From NCBI RefSeq assembly GCF_001570485.1, contig NZ_BCTA01000070.1, positions 1 to 64,000 of the forward strand: 64,000 bases of DNA, given 5' to 3'. The notes beneath the pieces were generated by a model. It saw only the letters and a list, made by a program, of their open reading frames with translations, did not search any database and was not told the origin of the DNA. This document shows, piece after piece, positions 34,940 to 42,338 of this stretch (the stretch's first letter is position 1; each line of letters begins with the position of its first letter). A program made the translations under genes and the position numbers. This DNA is from Mycolicibacterium novocastrense. GTDB taxonomy: Bacteria > Actinomycetota > Actinomycetes > Mycobacteriales > Mycobacteriaceae.

Positions 34940-35367
34940 GCGGCCTTCAGCAAACAGAAGGTGAACGCGTTGACACCCTCCCTGACTCGCTCCGCCTTCA
35001 CCTCGTCGTCGACGATAATCCGGCAACCGATGCTGTTACCCGTACCCTGCGCCGCGATGTTTCCGACGCCCGACGTCTCGGTGATGGGGAAACTCGTGGT
35101 CCACGGCAGGCTCGCGCCCTCGACGAGTTCGGGGTCCGCGTTCTCGTTGAAGAAGCTGATATCCGCGACCGTCCCCGGAGGACCGAACACCTCGTAAACC
35201 AGGTACTTGGGGTCGTATGGCCGAGCTTCCTGGCGCTCGGTGTCGGCGTACGACGGACGATGTTCGTTGCCGAAGACGCCTTGCAGCCGCGAAACCGTGA
35301 ATCCACCGGCCAAGAGCACGACGAGTATGAGCAGCGGGATCCACAGCCGCCCCAGTACCTTGAGAAT
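34936..35367 (-). CDS. MmpS-family membrane accessory protein
   Basis: A small protein of about 143 residues with one N-terminal transmembrane helix (LWIPLLILVVLLAGGFTV) followed by a periplasmic beta domain, as in MmpS4/MmpS5, the partners of MmpL transporters. The first ordinary start codon, GTG 35319, would cut the helix in half and give 127 residues. Upstream, in frame to a TAG, there is no ATG, GTG or TTG; the family-like start is ATT at 35367 (I/M-LKVLGRLWIP), a few bases after GGGGGAG. I therefore propose an ATT start. It heads the mmpS-mmpL-mmpL operon and overlaps the next gene by 4 nt. Confidence 0.8.
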   Translation of the reverse strand: MLKVLGRLWIPLLILVVLLAGGFTVSRLQGVFGNEHRPSYADTERQEARPYDPKYLVYEVFGPPGTVADISFFNENADPELVEGASLPWTTSFPITETSGVGNIAAQGTGNSIGCRIIVDDEVKAERVREGVNAFTFCLLKAA

Positions 35368-36085
35368 CGCGCTCCCCCTCTCCGTCCCGTGCCGTCGTCC
35401 GTCCGCCTATAGAACTCACAACCACACCGACCGCTCCGGCGGGCTATGTGCCTCGATGCGGCGGCATGCGAGGCTAGCTTATGGGGTCACCGCAAACGTG
35501 TGGCGCCTCGGTCAGCGCAATGCGATCTTGACGAGTAAACCACGGCGGTGGCCTCCAGAATCTGCTCGTTCTCAACGCGATATGGGATCGTAATGCACGT
35601 TTGCGTACGCCACCGCACGGTACCGATGTTCCATATCTCCCCGCAAATTTAAAGTAACCCGGGTTCGCCTGTTCCGCTGGGCAGTACACCGCAAGCACAT
35701 TCACAGAAAACACCGATGGACGGCGCGCGGGATGACTGCCGGGAATTAGCTCGTGGCGCCGGCCGGACATGTCTGACGATTTTCTTACGGTCGCGAAAAT
35801 ACCTGGTGGCGCGGCGTCGTACCAGCGGCAACAACCGCTCCCCAGCCGATCTGCGAGCCCCAGGTGACGGTCGCTGAAAACGTTGCGGCACAGCAAATCT
35901 GATGACTTCTGATCGGCCGCCCCGCGGCGGATCGGCTACGTTTCGGGCCCTTTGACTGAAAATGATGTCCGCAGCGTGGCCCGGTCTTATGCTGACTTAT
36001 AGCGACGGCATGTTTCCCCGAGTACGCGGGGTGGGGGTTAACCCCCCCCTGATCTGTCCGGTAAACGGCATGTTGTCGCACGATA
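35368..36085. other. gene-poor boundary between the glycolipid cluster and the two-component system
   Basis: About 720 bases lack a convincing gene. An open frame of 140 codons on the reverse strand has no ribosome site and no family features. The stretch is more A/T-rich in places (for example CAAATTTAAAG near 35644) than its surroundings. It must contain the promoter of the leftward mmpS operon and of the rightward histidine kinase. I see no tRNA gene, direct repeat or transposase end that would define an integration site. Confidence 0.5.
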
Positions 36086-37411
36086 GTGGCCCGTACGTTT
36101 GATGGTGTGGTCACAGTGATGGGACATGCGGTCGAGCCGGTCAGGGTTGACGCGACCGCTGCGGCGGTCCGTCTGCGGATCGGCGTTGTGCCCACCGCGT
36201 CGCTGATCGTGGGCGCGGTGATCGCCGTGGCGTGGCTGTGGATACCGATCACGATCGCGGTTGTCGGGATCGCGTCGATTCCCTCTGTGATCGGTTTTGC
36301 CGTTGCCGTAGTCATATTCGTGTACCTGATGCGCTTGGCCGGGTGGCTCGAGCGGCTGCGTAGCGAGGCCGTCTTCGGCATGGATCTCCAGGACGCGCCC
36401 CGAAACACGTCTCACTACAACGGTTTTCAAGGCTGGCTTCACCAACTGTGGCTGGACCTCAACAGCGCGCGCTTCTGGAAGGGTTGCCTTCACCACTTTC
36501 TTCGGGCGTTTTACGACCTCCTGGCCGCTGGCCTGGCGTTCGTGCTTCTGGCGTTCGGGGTACTGGCGCCGGCGGCGGCGATCGCCGTGAGTCGCGGCGA
36601 CGACGCCCAACTCTCCTTCATTCCGACCGGACTTGCGTGGCCCTTGGCCGCTGTCGCATTGATGGCCGCCGCTGCCACCCTGGTCTTTGCGCCGCTTCTC
36701 GACGCCAAAATCGACCATTGGCTGCTCGCCCCGTCGCCGGCCGCGGTGCTGCAACACGAGGTGAACGCTCTCGCAGATGCTCGGTTGGGCGCGGTGTCAT
36801 CGGCGCAGACCGAGCGACGCCGCATCGAGCGCGACCTGCACGACAGTGTTCAGCCCCGACTGGTGTCTCTCGCGATCACGATCGGTCTTGCGCAAACCAA
36901 GCTCGAATCCGACCCGGCCTCTGCCAAAGCGCTGATCGCCGAGGCGCACGACGATGCGAAAACCGCTCTGGTGGAACTACGTAACGTGGTGCGCGGTATC
37001 GCACCGACGATTCTGTCCGACCGGGGATTGGACGCCGCGCTCTCGTCGGTGGTGCAGCGCGCTCGAAACACCGGGGTGCCCACCACGCTGGACATCGACT
37101 TACCCCGGCGTATCCCTTCGGAGACGGAATCGGTCGCCTACTTCGTCGTCGCCGAGGCGCTGACCAATGTCGCGAAGCACGCGACGGCGTCGCGCGCTGC
37201 CGTGACGGTTCGACTCGACGAGGCCGAAAACACGCTTCACGTATCCGTATTCGACGATGGCCGCGGCGGCGCACAAGTCACTGACAACGCGAACGCCACC
37301 GGTCTGCGCGGCCTGGCCGAAAGGGTCCGGGCTGCCCGCGGCACGTTCACGGTTTCCAGTCCGACGTCCGGGCCCACGATTGTCGCTGCGGTATTGCCAT
37401 GCGCATCGTGA
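36086..37411 (+). CDS. NarL-type sensor histidine kinase
   Basis: A 441-residue membrane sensor kinase. Residues ~25-95 contain two or three hydrophobic helices and residues ~145-215 two more, a sensor-domain layout. The HisKA_3 dimerisation box RRRIERDLHDSVQPRL lies near 246-261 with the phospho-acceptor His in LHD. The ATPase domain has the N box EALTNVAKHA near 355 and the G box DDGRGGA near 390. It overlaps the response regulator gene by 13 nt. GTG 36086 is the longest start; ATG 36119 is an alternative. The signal is unknown. Its place beside the mmpS promoter makes control of the cluster possible but unproven. Confidence 0.85.
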   Translation: MARTFDGVVTVMGHAVEPVRVDATAAAVRLRIGVVPTASLIVGAVIAVAWLWIPITIAVVGIASIPSVIGFAVAVVIFVYLMRLAGWLERLRSEAVFGMDLQDAPRNTSHYNGFQGWLHQLWLDLNSARFWKGCLHHFLRAFYDLLAAGLAFVLLAFGVLAPAAAIAVSRGDDAQLSFIPTGLAWPLAAVALMAAAATLVFAPLLDAKIDHWLLAPSPAAVLQHEVNALADARLGAVSSAQTERRRIERDLHDSVQPRLVSLAITIGLAQTKLESDPASAKALIAEAHDDAKTALVELRNVVRGIAPTILSDRGLDAALSSVVQRARNTGVPTTLDIDLPRRIPSETESVAYFVVAEALTNVAKHATASRAAVTVRLDEAENTLHVSVFDDGRGGAQVTDNANATGLRGLAERVRAARGTFTVSSPTSGPTIVAAVLPCAS

Positions 37412-38043
37412 TCGCCGAGGACTCGGCGTTGCTGCGCGCCGGTATCGAACGCATCCTCATCGATGCCGGCCATGAGGTCGTGGCGGGTGTGAGCGACGCG
37501 ACGGACCTGCTTCGCCTCGTCAACGAGACCAATCCTGATCTTGTGATCGTCGATGTGCGGATGCCGCCGACCTTCACCGACGAGGGAATACGCGCCGCAG
37601 CGCTGTTGCGCGGCCAGAATCCGGAGTCACCGGTACTGGTGTTGTCGCACTACGTCGAAGAGCGCTACGCCTCCGATCTGATCACCTCGGACACCCGTGG
37701 CTTCGGGTACCTGCTCAAAGATCGCGTCGCCGACGTACCGGCGTTCCTCGACGCGGTGGCAGTCGTGGGCACCGGCGGGACCCTGCTCGACCCGGAGGTC
37801 GTGTCCCAGATACTCGCGCGGTCGCATCGTCGCAGCGCACTCGATCAGCTCACTCCCCGCGAGACCGAGGTGCTGCAACTCATGGCCGAAGGCAGAACCA
37901 ACTCGGCGATCGCCACGACCTTGCATATGTCGACCGGCTCGGCCGAAAAACACATCGCCTCCATCTTCACCAAGTTGGGGTTAGCGCCCGATGACACCGA
38001 AAACCGGCGTGTACTCGCTGTTTTGCGCTACCTCGAATCGTAA
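37399..38043 (+). CDS. NarL/LuxR-family response regulator
   Basis: A 214-residue regulator with an N-terminal receiver domain (acidic pair ED near 7-8, phospho-acceptor Asp near 54 in VIVDVRMP, Lys near 107 in LLKDR) and a C-terminal LuxR helix-turn-helix starting at LTPRETEVLQLMAEGRTN near 150. It overlaps the kinase gene, so the two are co-translated and form a cognate pair. Targets are unknown. Confidence 0.9.
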   Translation: MRIVIAEDSALLRAGIERILIDAGHEVVAGVSDATDLLRLVNETNPDLVIVDVRMPPTFTDEGIRAAALLRGQNPESPVLVLSHYVEERYASDLITSDTRGFGYLLKDRVADVPAFLDAVAVVGTGGTLLDPEVVSQILARSHRRSALDQLTPRETEVLQLMAEGRTNSAIATTLHMSTGSAEKHIASIFTKLGLAPDDTENRRVLAVLRYLES

Positions 38044-38064
38044 GCAAGAGAAGGGACCAAAGAG

Positions 38065-38562
38065 ATGACAACTATCTCCGGCATAGTCGCCGCTCGACGG
38101 ACGGGATTGAAGTCCGACCGAGAGGTGATCGAGGACGCGCTGACGCTCCTCGAGATGGACAACGGGTGGACTCAGGGCAGCTACTGCCGCGACCGGGATG
38201 GGCGCGAGGTACGACCCGACGCCGACGCTCCAGGCGGCTGGGTAGCGGTGCGGACCGAACACGTCGGCGGGGGCGGCTTCGTGGTGCACACCCAGAGCGG
38301 GGTGAGGCCGTGCAGCTTCTGCCTGGGCGGGGCACTGCGTGTGGCGGCCGGTTATTGGCACGGTGCACAGCCGTTCGCGGTATCCGAGCAGGTGGAACGG
38401 CTGGAGTGCCTTATCCTGCAACTGGCCAACTCCGTCACCGCACCAGGTTGGCTGACCCTACAGAGCTTCAACGACGATTCTCACACCACCAAGGCCGACG
38501 CGGTCCTCATGCTCAAGCTCGCGGCGGCCCACCTCGATGCGCAGGAGCAGAAGCACCGGTGA
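38065..38562 (+). CDS. DUF6197-like protein
   Basis: A 165-residue soluble protein with the layout of the DUF6197 family: helical start with LLEMDNGWTQGSYCRD, central PCSFCLGGAL with two Cys, and the conserved FNDDSHTTKADAVLML helix near the C-terminus. The function of the family is unknown. AGAAGGG upstream of ATG 38065 is a fair ribosome site, and the gene is 21 nt behind the response regulator, so it is likely co-transcribed with the two-component system. Confidence 0.7.
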   Translation: MTTISGIVAARRTGLKSDREVIEDALTLLEMDNGWTQGSYCRDRDGREVRPDADAPGGWVAVRTEHVGGGGFVVHTQSGVRPCSFCLGGALRVAAGYWHGAQPFAVSEQVERLECLILQLANSVTAPGWLTLQSFNDDSHTTKADAVLMLKLAAAHLDAQEQKHR

Positions 38563-38596
38563 GCAGATTCGACCTTGGCGCCAGCCGACACCCCTG

Positions 38597-39415
38597 ATGT
38601 CGGGCGGCCGCCGCACAACGATGCGCGTTGCGCTCGTCGTCGTCGCCGCGCTCGTTTGCATTGCGACGTTGGCCGGCCTCGGTGTTCTCGCGTTCGGACT
38701 CGCAGGCAGTCGCGTCGTCGCCGACACGTTCGCATTGCCGGCCGACATCCGCACGCTGACCATTGATACCGGGGATGTGCCGGTGGCGGTACGCCTGACC
38801 ACCGACGACAACGCCGAAGAGGCGCGTCTCGCGCTGAGGATGGTGACAAGGGCCGATGGTCCGCCGATGACAGTGGTGAACGACGAGACGAGCAGCCGGG
38901 TCACTCTCGCCGGCGGCGGTTCGGAGTTCCCCTGGTTCGACGGCACCGGAGAAATTGCCGTGGTCCTTCCGCCGGATGCCGCGCGACGGTTGAGCGTGAC
39001 CGTCGATCACCGGGCAGGCCCGCTCACCGTCCAAGCGGACCTCGATAAGCTGGTCGCGACGACAGACCGAGGCAATGTGTGGCTCGGCGGCTCAGCCCGT
39101 CGAATCGACATCGACGTCCGCCACGGCGACATCAGAACCAGCACCAGAGTTGCCGTATCGGAATCATTCAGTGCGGCAGTCGAATCCGGCAGTGTCTCGG
39201 TAGAGTTTCGCGGGCCACCCCGGATGACCGAGGTGATCGCCGACGGCAATGTGACTTTAGGACTGCCCGGCACAGAGCCGTATCGCGTGCGCGCCCGAAC
39301 CGGGCAGCCAAATGGCGAGACAAGGGTCACCGTGCCGCAAACAACCGACCCTGACGCCCCCGAGGTGACAGCTCGCTCCGAGCGCGGCCACGTGCACATC
39401 GACGAGATTCGCTGA
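38597..39415 (+). CDS. membrane-anchored DUF4097-like beta-strand protein
   Basis: A protein of about 272 residues with one N-terminal transmembrane segment (VALVVVAALVCIATLAGLGV) and an extracytoplasmic domain of repeated short beta strands (GDVPVAVRLT, GNVWLGGS, GDIRTSTRV, GSVSVEFRG, GHVHIDEI), typical of DUF4097 putative adhesin/beta-helix proteins. Its function is unknown. The start is not clear: ATG 38597 is chosen because an earlier ATG at 38537 overlaps the previous gene; ATG 38621 is also possible. It probably belongs to the operon with the regulator genes. Confidence 0.7.
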   Translation: MSGGRRTTMRVALVVVAALVCIATLAGLGVLAFGLAGSRVVADTFALPADIRTLTIDTGDVPVAVRLTTDDNAEEARLALRMVTRADGPPMTVVNDETSSRVTLAGGGSEFPWFDGTGEIAVVLPPDAARRLSVTVDHRAGPLTVQADLDKLVATTDRGNVWLGGSARRIDIDVRHGDIRTSTRVAVSESFSAAVESGSVSVEFRGPPRMTEVIADGNVTLGLPGTEPYRVRARTGQPNGETRVTVPQTTDPDAPEVTARSERGHVHIDEIR

Positions 39416-39613
39416 GTTGATCGGCAACCCTGCGCTTCCCTGGAGTCGAAGACCTTCACAGCAAAATCTGCGTTGGGGGGCTAGCAAACCATCCGAGCGA
39501 CGCCTGCACTCGGAGGCAGTTCGGACAGCAGCCTCTGGATCCCTGGAGTTTCCCAGGCCGAGTCACCCGAAAGCATCTGCACCGCCTCCCCCGCTTGAGC
39601 CCATCAATCAGGC

Positions 39614-39619
39614 AAGATT
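39614..39619 (+). promoter_or_regulatory. -10-like element of prrA (probable leaderless start)
   Basis: AAGATT ends exactly 6 nt before the ATG of prrA at 39626, and no Shine-Dalgarno sequence is present. This spacing would place transcription start on or next to the start codon. Confidence 0.4.
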
Positions 39620-39625
39620 GGCTAC

Positions 39626-40339
39626 ATGGCCAGTGGTACAGACAGTGGCGGAGCCTCACCTCGAGTTCTCGTGGTCGACGACGACCCCGACGTGCTGGCC
39701 TCGCTCGAGCGCGGCCTGCGACTGTCCGGGTTCGACGTGGCCACCGCGGTCGACGGCGCCGAGGCGCTGCGCAGCGCGACCGAGACCCGGCCCGACGCGA
39801 TCGTCCTCGACATCAACATGCCCGTCCTCGACGGCGTCAGCGTGGTCACCGCACTGCGCGCAATGGACAACGACGTACCGGTATGCGTGCTCTCCGCACG
39901 CAGCTCGGTCGACGACCGCGTCGCCGGTCTCGAGGCGGGAGCCGACGACTACCTGGTCAAACCGTTCGTGCTGCAGGAACTGGTGGCCCGCGTGAAGGCC
40001 CTACTGCGTCGGCGCGGCTCCACTGCGACCTTCTCCTCGGAAACCATCCAGGTCGGCCCGCTCGAAGTCGACATCCCGGGCCGTCGAGCCCGCGTCAACG
40101 GCGTCGACGTCGACCTGACCAAACGCGAATTCGACCTGCTCGCGGTGCTGGCCGAGCACAAGACCGCCGTGCTGTCGCGCGCGCAGCTGCTCGAGCTCGT
40201 CTGGGGCTACGACTTCGCCGCCGACACCAACGTCGTCGACGTCTTCATCGGCTACCTGCGCCGCAAGCTCGAAGCGGGCGGCGCTCCCCGGCTCCTGCAC
40301 ACCGTTCGCGGAGTGGGGTTCGTCCTGCGGACGCAGTGA
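39626..40339 (+). CDS. prrA: response regulator PrrA
   Basis: A 237-residue OmpR-family regulator that matches M. tuberculosis PrrA (Rv0903c) almost residue for residue. The receiver has the acidic pocket VVDDDPDV, phospho-acceptor Asp near 61 in VLDINMP, and Lys near 111 in VKPF. The C-terminal winged helix contains LTKREFDLLAVL and the final GVGFVLR. PrrA is an essential regulator in M. tuberculosis and is needed for early adaptation to macrophages. The stop overlaps the prrB start as TGATG. The likely leaderless promoter is described separately. Confidence 0.97.
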   Translation: MASGTDSGGASPRVLVVDDDPDVLASLERGLRLSGFDVATAVDGAEALRSATETRPDAIVLDINMPVLDGVSVVTALRAMDNDVPVCVLSARSSVDDRVAGLEAGADDYLVKPFVLQELVARVKALLRRRGSTATFSSETIQVGPLEVDIPGRRARVNGVDVDLTKREFDLLAVLAEHKTAVLSRAQLLELVWGYDFAADTNVVDVFIGYLRRKLEAGGAPRLLHTVRGVGFVLRTQ

Positions 40340-41682
40340 TGTCTGTGCTCTCGCGGATCTTCCGCCGAACTCCGTCGCTGCGCACCCGCGTCGCGCTGGC
40401 CACCGCAATCGGCGCGGCGATCGTCGTCGTCATCGTGGGAACGGTCGTCTGGGTCGGCATCACCAACGACCGCAAGGAACGCCTCGACCGCCGGCTCGAC
40501 GAGGCCGCCGGCTTCGCGATCCCGTTCCTACCGCGGGGCCTGGACGAGATACCGAAGTCGCCGACCAACCAGGACGCGGTCATCACCGTGCACCGCGGTG
40601 ACGAGGTGACGTCCAATTCCAATGTCGTCCTCCCCCAGCTCGAACCCGGATACGCCGACACCTACGTCGACGGCGTGCGCTACCGCGTGCGCACCGTCGA
40701 CATCCCCTACTACCCCGGGCCGATGTCGGTGGCCGTCGGCGCCACCTACGACGCCACCATCGCCGATACCAACAACCTGCACCGACGAGTGATCATCATC
40801 TGCGTGTTCGCCGTCGGCGCCGCCTCGGTGTTCGGCTGGGTACTGGCCGCGTTCGCGGTGCGCCCGCTCAAGAGCCTGGCGCAACAAACCCGTCAGATCG
40901 ACGCCGGCGACGAGGACCCCGACGTCGAGGTGCGCGGCGCCACCGAGGCCGTCGAGATCGCCGAGGCGGTTAAGGGCCTGGTCGAACGTGTGTGGAAGGA
41001 ACAGGACCGTACCAAGGCCGCGCTGGCGTCGGCGCGCGACTTCGCCTCGGTCTCCGCCCACGAACTGCGCACGCCGTTGACTGCGATGCGGACCAACCTG
41101 GAGGTGCTGTCCACCCTCGACCTGCCAGAGGACCAACGCAAAGAGGTGGTCAACGACGTGATCCGCACGCAGTCGCGCATCGAGGCGACACTCGGCGCGC
41201 TGGAACGGCTGGCACAGGGTGAACTGTCGACCGCCGACGACCACGTGCCCGTCGACATCACCGAGTTGCTGGACCGCGCCGCCCACGACGCGATGCGGGT
41301 CTACCCGGACCTGGAGGTGTCGTTGGTGCCTGCACCGACGGTGATCATCGTGGGCCTGCCCGCAGGTCTGCGGTTGGCGGTCGACAACGCGATCGCCAAC
41401 GCGGTGAAACACGGCGGCGCGACGCGCGTGCAGCTGTCGGCGGTCAGCTCACGAGCAGGTGTGGAGATCGCGATCGATGACGACGGCGTCGGCATCCCCG
41501 AGGAGGAGCGCTCGATCGTGTTCGAACGCTTCTCTCGCGGATCGACGGCGTCGGTTTCGGGCTCAGGGCTCGGCCTGGCTTTGGTGGCCCAGCAGGCCGA
41601 ACTGCATGGCGGCACAGCCTCTTTGGAGGAGAGCCCGCTGGGTGGCGCTCGCCTGCTGCTGCGCTTGCCCGGCCACCAATGA
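40339..41682 (+). CDS. prrB: sensor histidine kinase PrrB
   Basis: A 447-residue kinase partnered with PrrA (Rv0902c is 446 residues). TM1 lies near 20-42 and TM2 near 150-172, with a periplasmic domain between them. A HAMP linker follows (VRPLKSLAQQTRQID). The dimerisation box FASVSAHELRTPL carries the phospho-His near 240, and the ATPase core has the N box DNAIANAVKHG and G boxes DDDGVGIP and GSGLGLAL. ATG 40339 overlaps the prrA stop, which indicates translational coupling. A longer open frame upstream is only read-through of the prrA region in another frame. Confidence 0.96.
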   Translation: MSVLSRIFRRTPSLRTRVALATAIGAAIVVVIVGTVVWVGITNDRKERLDRRLDEAAGFAIPFLPRGLDEIPKSPTNQDAVITVHRGDEVTSNSNVVLPQLEPGYADTYVDGVRYRVRTVDIPYYPGPMSVAVGATYDATIADTNNLHRRVIIICVFAVGAASVFGWVLAAFAVRPLKSLAQQTRQIDAGDEDPDVEVRGATEAVEIAEAVKGLVERVWKEQDRTKAALASARDFASVSAHELRTPLTAMRTNLEVLSTLDLPEDQRKEVVNDVIRTQSRIEATLGALERLAQGELSTADDHVPVDITELLDRAAHDAMRVYPDLEVSLVPAPTVIIVGLPAGLRLAVDNAIANAVKHGGATRVQLSAVSSRAGVEIAIDDDGVGIPEEERSIVFERFSRGSTASVSGSGLGLALVAQQAELHGGTASLEESPLGGARLLLRLPGHQ

Positions 41683-41683
41683 G

Positions 41684-42067
41684 CTAGCGCGTAGCCAACA
41701 GGTCGATGACAAATATCAGCGTCTTGCCGGACAACCGATGCCCGCCGCCGGCGGGGCCGTAGGCCTGCTCCGGCGGGATGACGAGCTGTCGACGACCGCC
41801 CACCTTCATGCCCGGAATGCCGTCCTGCCAGCCTTGGATCAGGCCGCGCAGCGGGAACTCGATCGACTCCCCACGGTTCCACGAACTGTCGAATTCCTCG
41901 CCGGTGTCGTACTCGACGCCGACGTAGTGCACCTCCACGTTGCCGCCGGGCACCGCGTCAGCTCCGTCGCCCACGACCAGGTCCGTGATCACCAACTCGG
42001 TGGGCGGCGGACCGTCGGGGAACTCGATTTCGGGCTTCTGCCCTGAACTTGAAGTCACCGCACTCAC
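41684..42067 (-). CDS. FKBP-type peptidyl-prolyl cis-trans isomerase
   Basis: A cytoplasmic protein of about 127 residues with a single FKBP domain: VEVHYVGVEYDTGEEFDSSW near 50-69, FPLRGLIQGWQDGIPGMKVG near 75-95 and IPPEQAYG near 103. These include the Tyr, Asp, Phe and Trp of the prolyl pocket. It assists protein folding. GTG 42067 (VSAVTSSSGQ) was chosen over a longer open frame that runs into the divergent DUF2630 gene. It converges with prrB, 1 nt apart. Confidence 0.9.
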   Translation of the reverse strand: MSAVTSSSGQKPEIEFPDGPPPTELVITDLVVGDGADAVPGGNVEVHYVGVEYDTGEEFDSSWNRGESIEFPLRGLIQGWQDGIPGMKVGGRRQLVIPPEQAYGPAGGGHRLSGKTLIFVIDLLATR

Positions 42068-42077
42068 GGTAGTCGGG

Positions 42078-42083
42078 CAGACT
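42078..42083 (+). promoter_or_regulatory. -10-like element of the DUF2630 gene
   Basis: CAGACT lies exactly 6 nt before the GTG at 42090. This matches the leaderless layout seen at prrA, citA and other genes here. Confidence 0.38.
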
Positions 42084-42089
42084 GGAGCT

Positions 42090-42338
42090 GTGACCAAGGA
42101 CCAAGACATTCTCGACCAGGTCAACCGGCTGGTCGCCGAGGAGCAGGACCTGCGGGCCAAGCTTCAGAACCGCGAGATCGATGAGTCCGAGGAGCACAAG
42201 CGGCTCAAGGCCGTCGAGGTTCAGCTCGACCAGTGCTGGGATCTGTTGCGGCAGCGCCGGGCTCTTCGGGAGACCGGCGGTGACCCGCGCGAAGCCGAGG
42301 TGCGTCCGCCGGACGAGGTCGAGGGCTACCTCAACTGA
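42090..42338 (+). CDS. DUF2630 protein (Rv0898c-like)
   Basis: An 82-residue highly charged, helical protein matching actinobacterial DUF2630 (Rv0898c). The conserved core includes VNRLVAEEQDLRAKL and EEHKRLKAVEVQLDQCWDLLRQRRALR, followed by the DPREAEVRPPDEVEGYLN end. The function is unknown; the length and coiled-coil character suggest a protein-protein interaction role. Its stop overlaps the proposed CTG start of the oxidoreductase that follows. Confidence 0.9.
   Translation: MTKDQDILDQVNRLVAEEQDLRAKLQNREIDESEEHKRLKAVEVQLDQCWDLLRQRRALRETGGDPREAEVRPPDEVEGYLN

Noticed and set aside
35474..35896. 140-codon reverse-strand frame in the boundary region
   Set aside because: No ribosome site, no signal or domain, and unusual composition (many Trp, Arg and Pro). 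I treat the region as non-coding.
36038..36757. Reverse-strand frame opposite the histidine kinase
   Set aside because: Charged low-complexity shadow of the kinase gene, which has all expected motifs.
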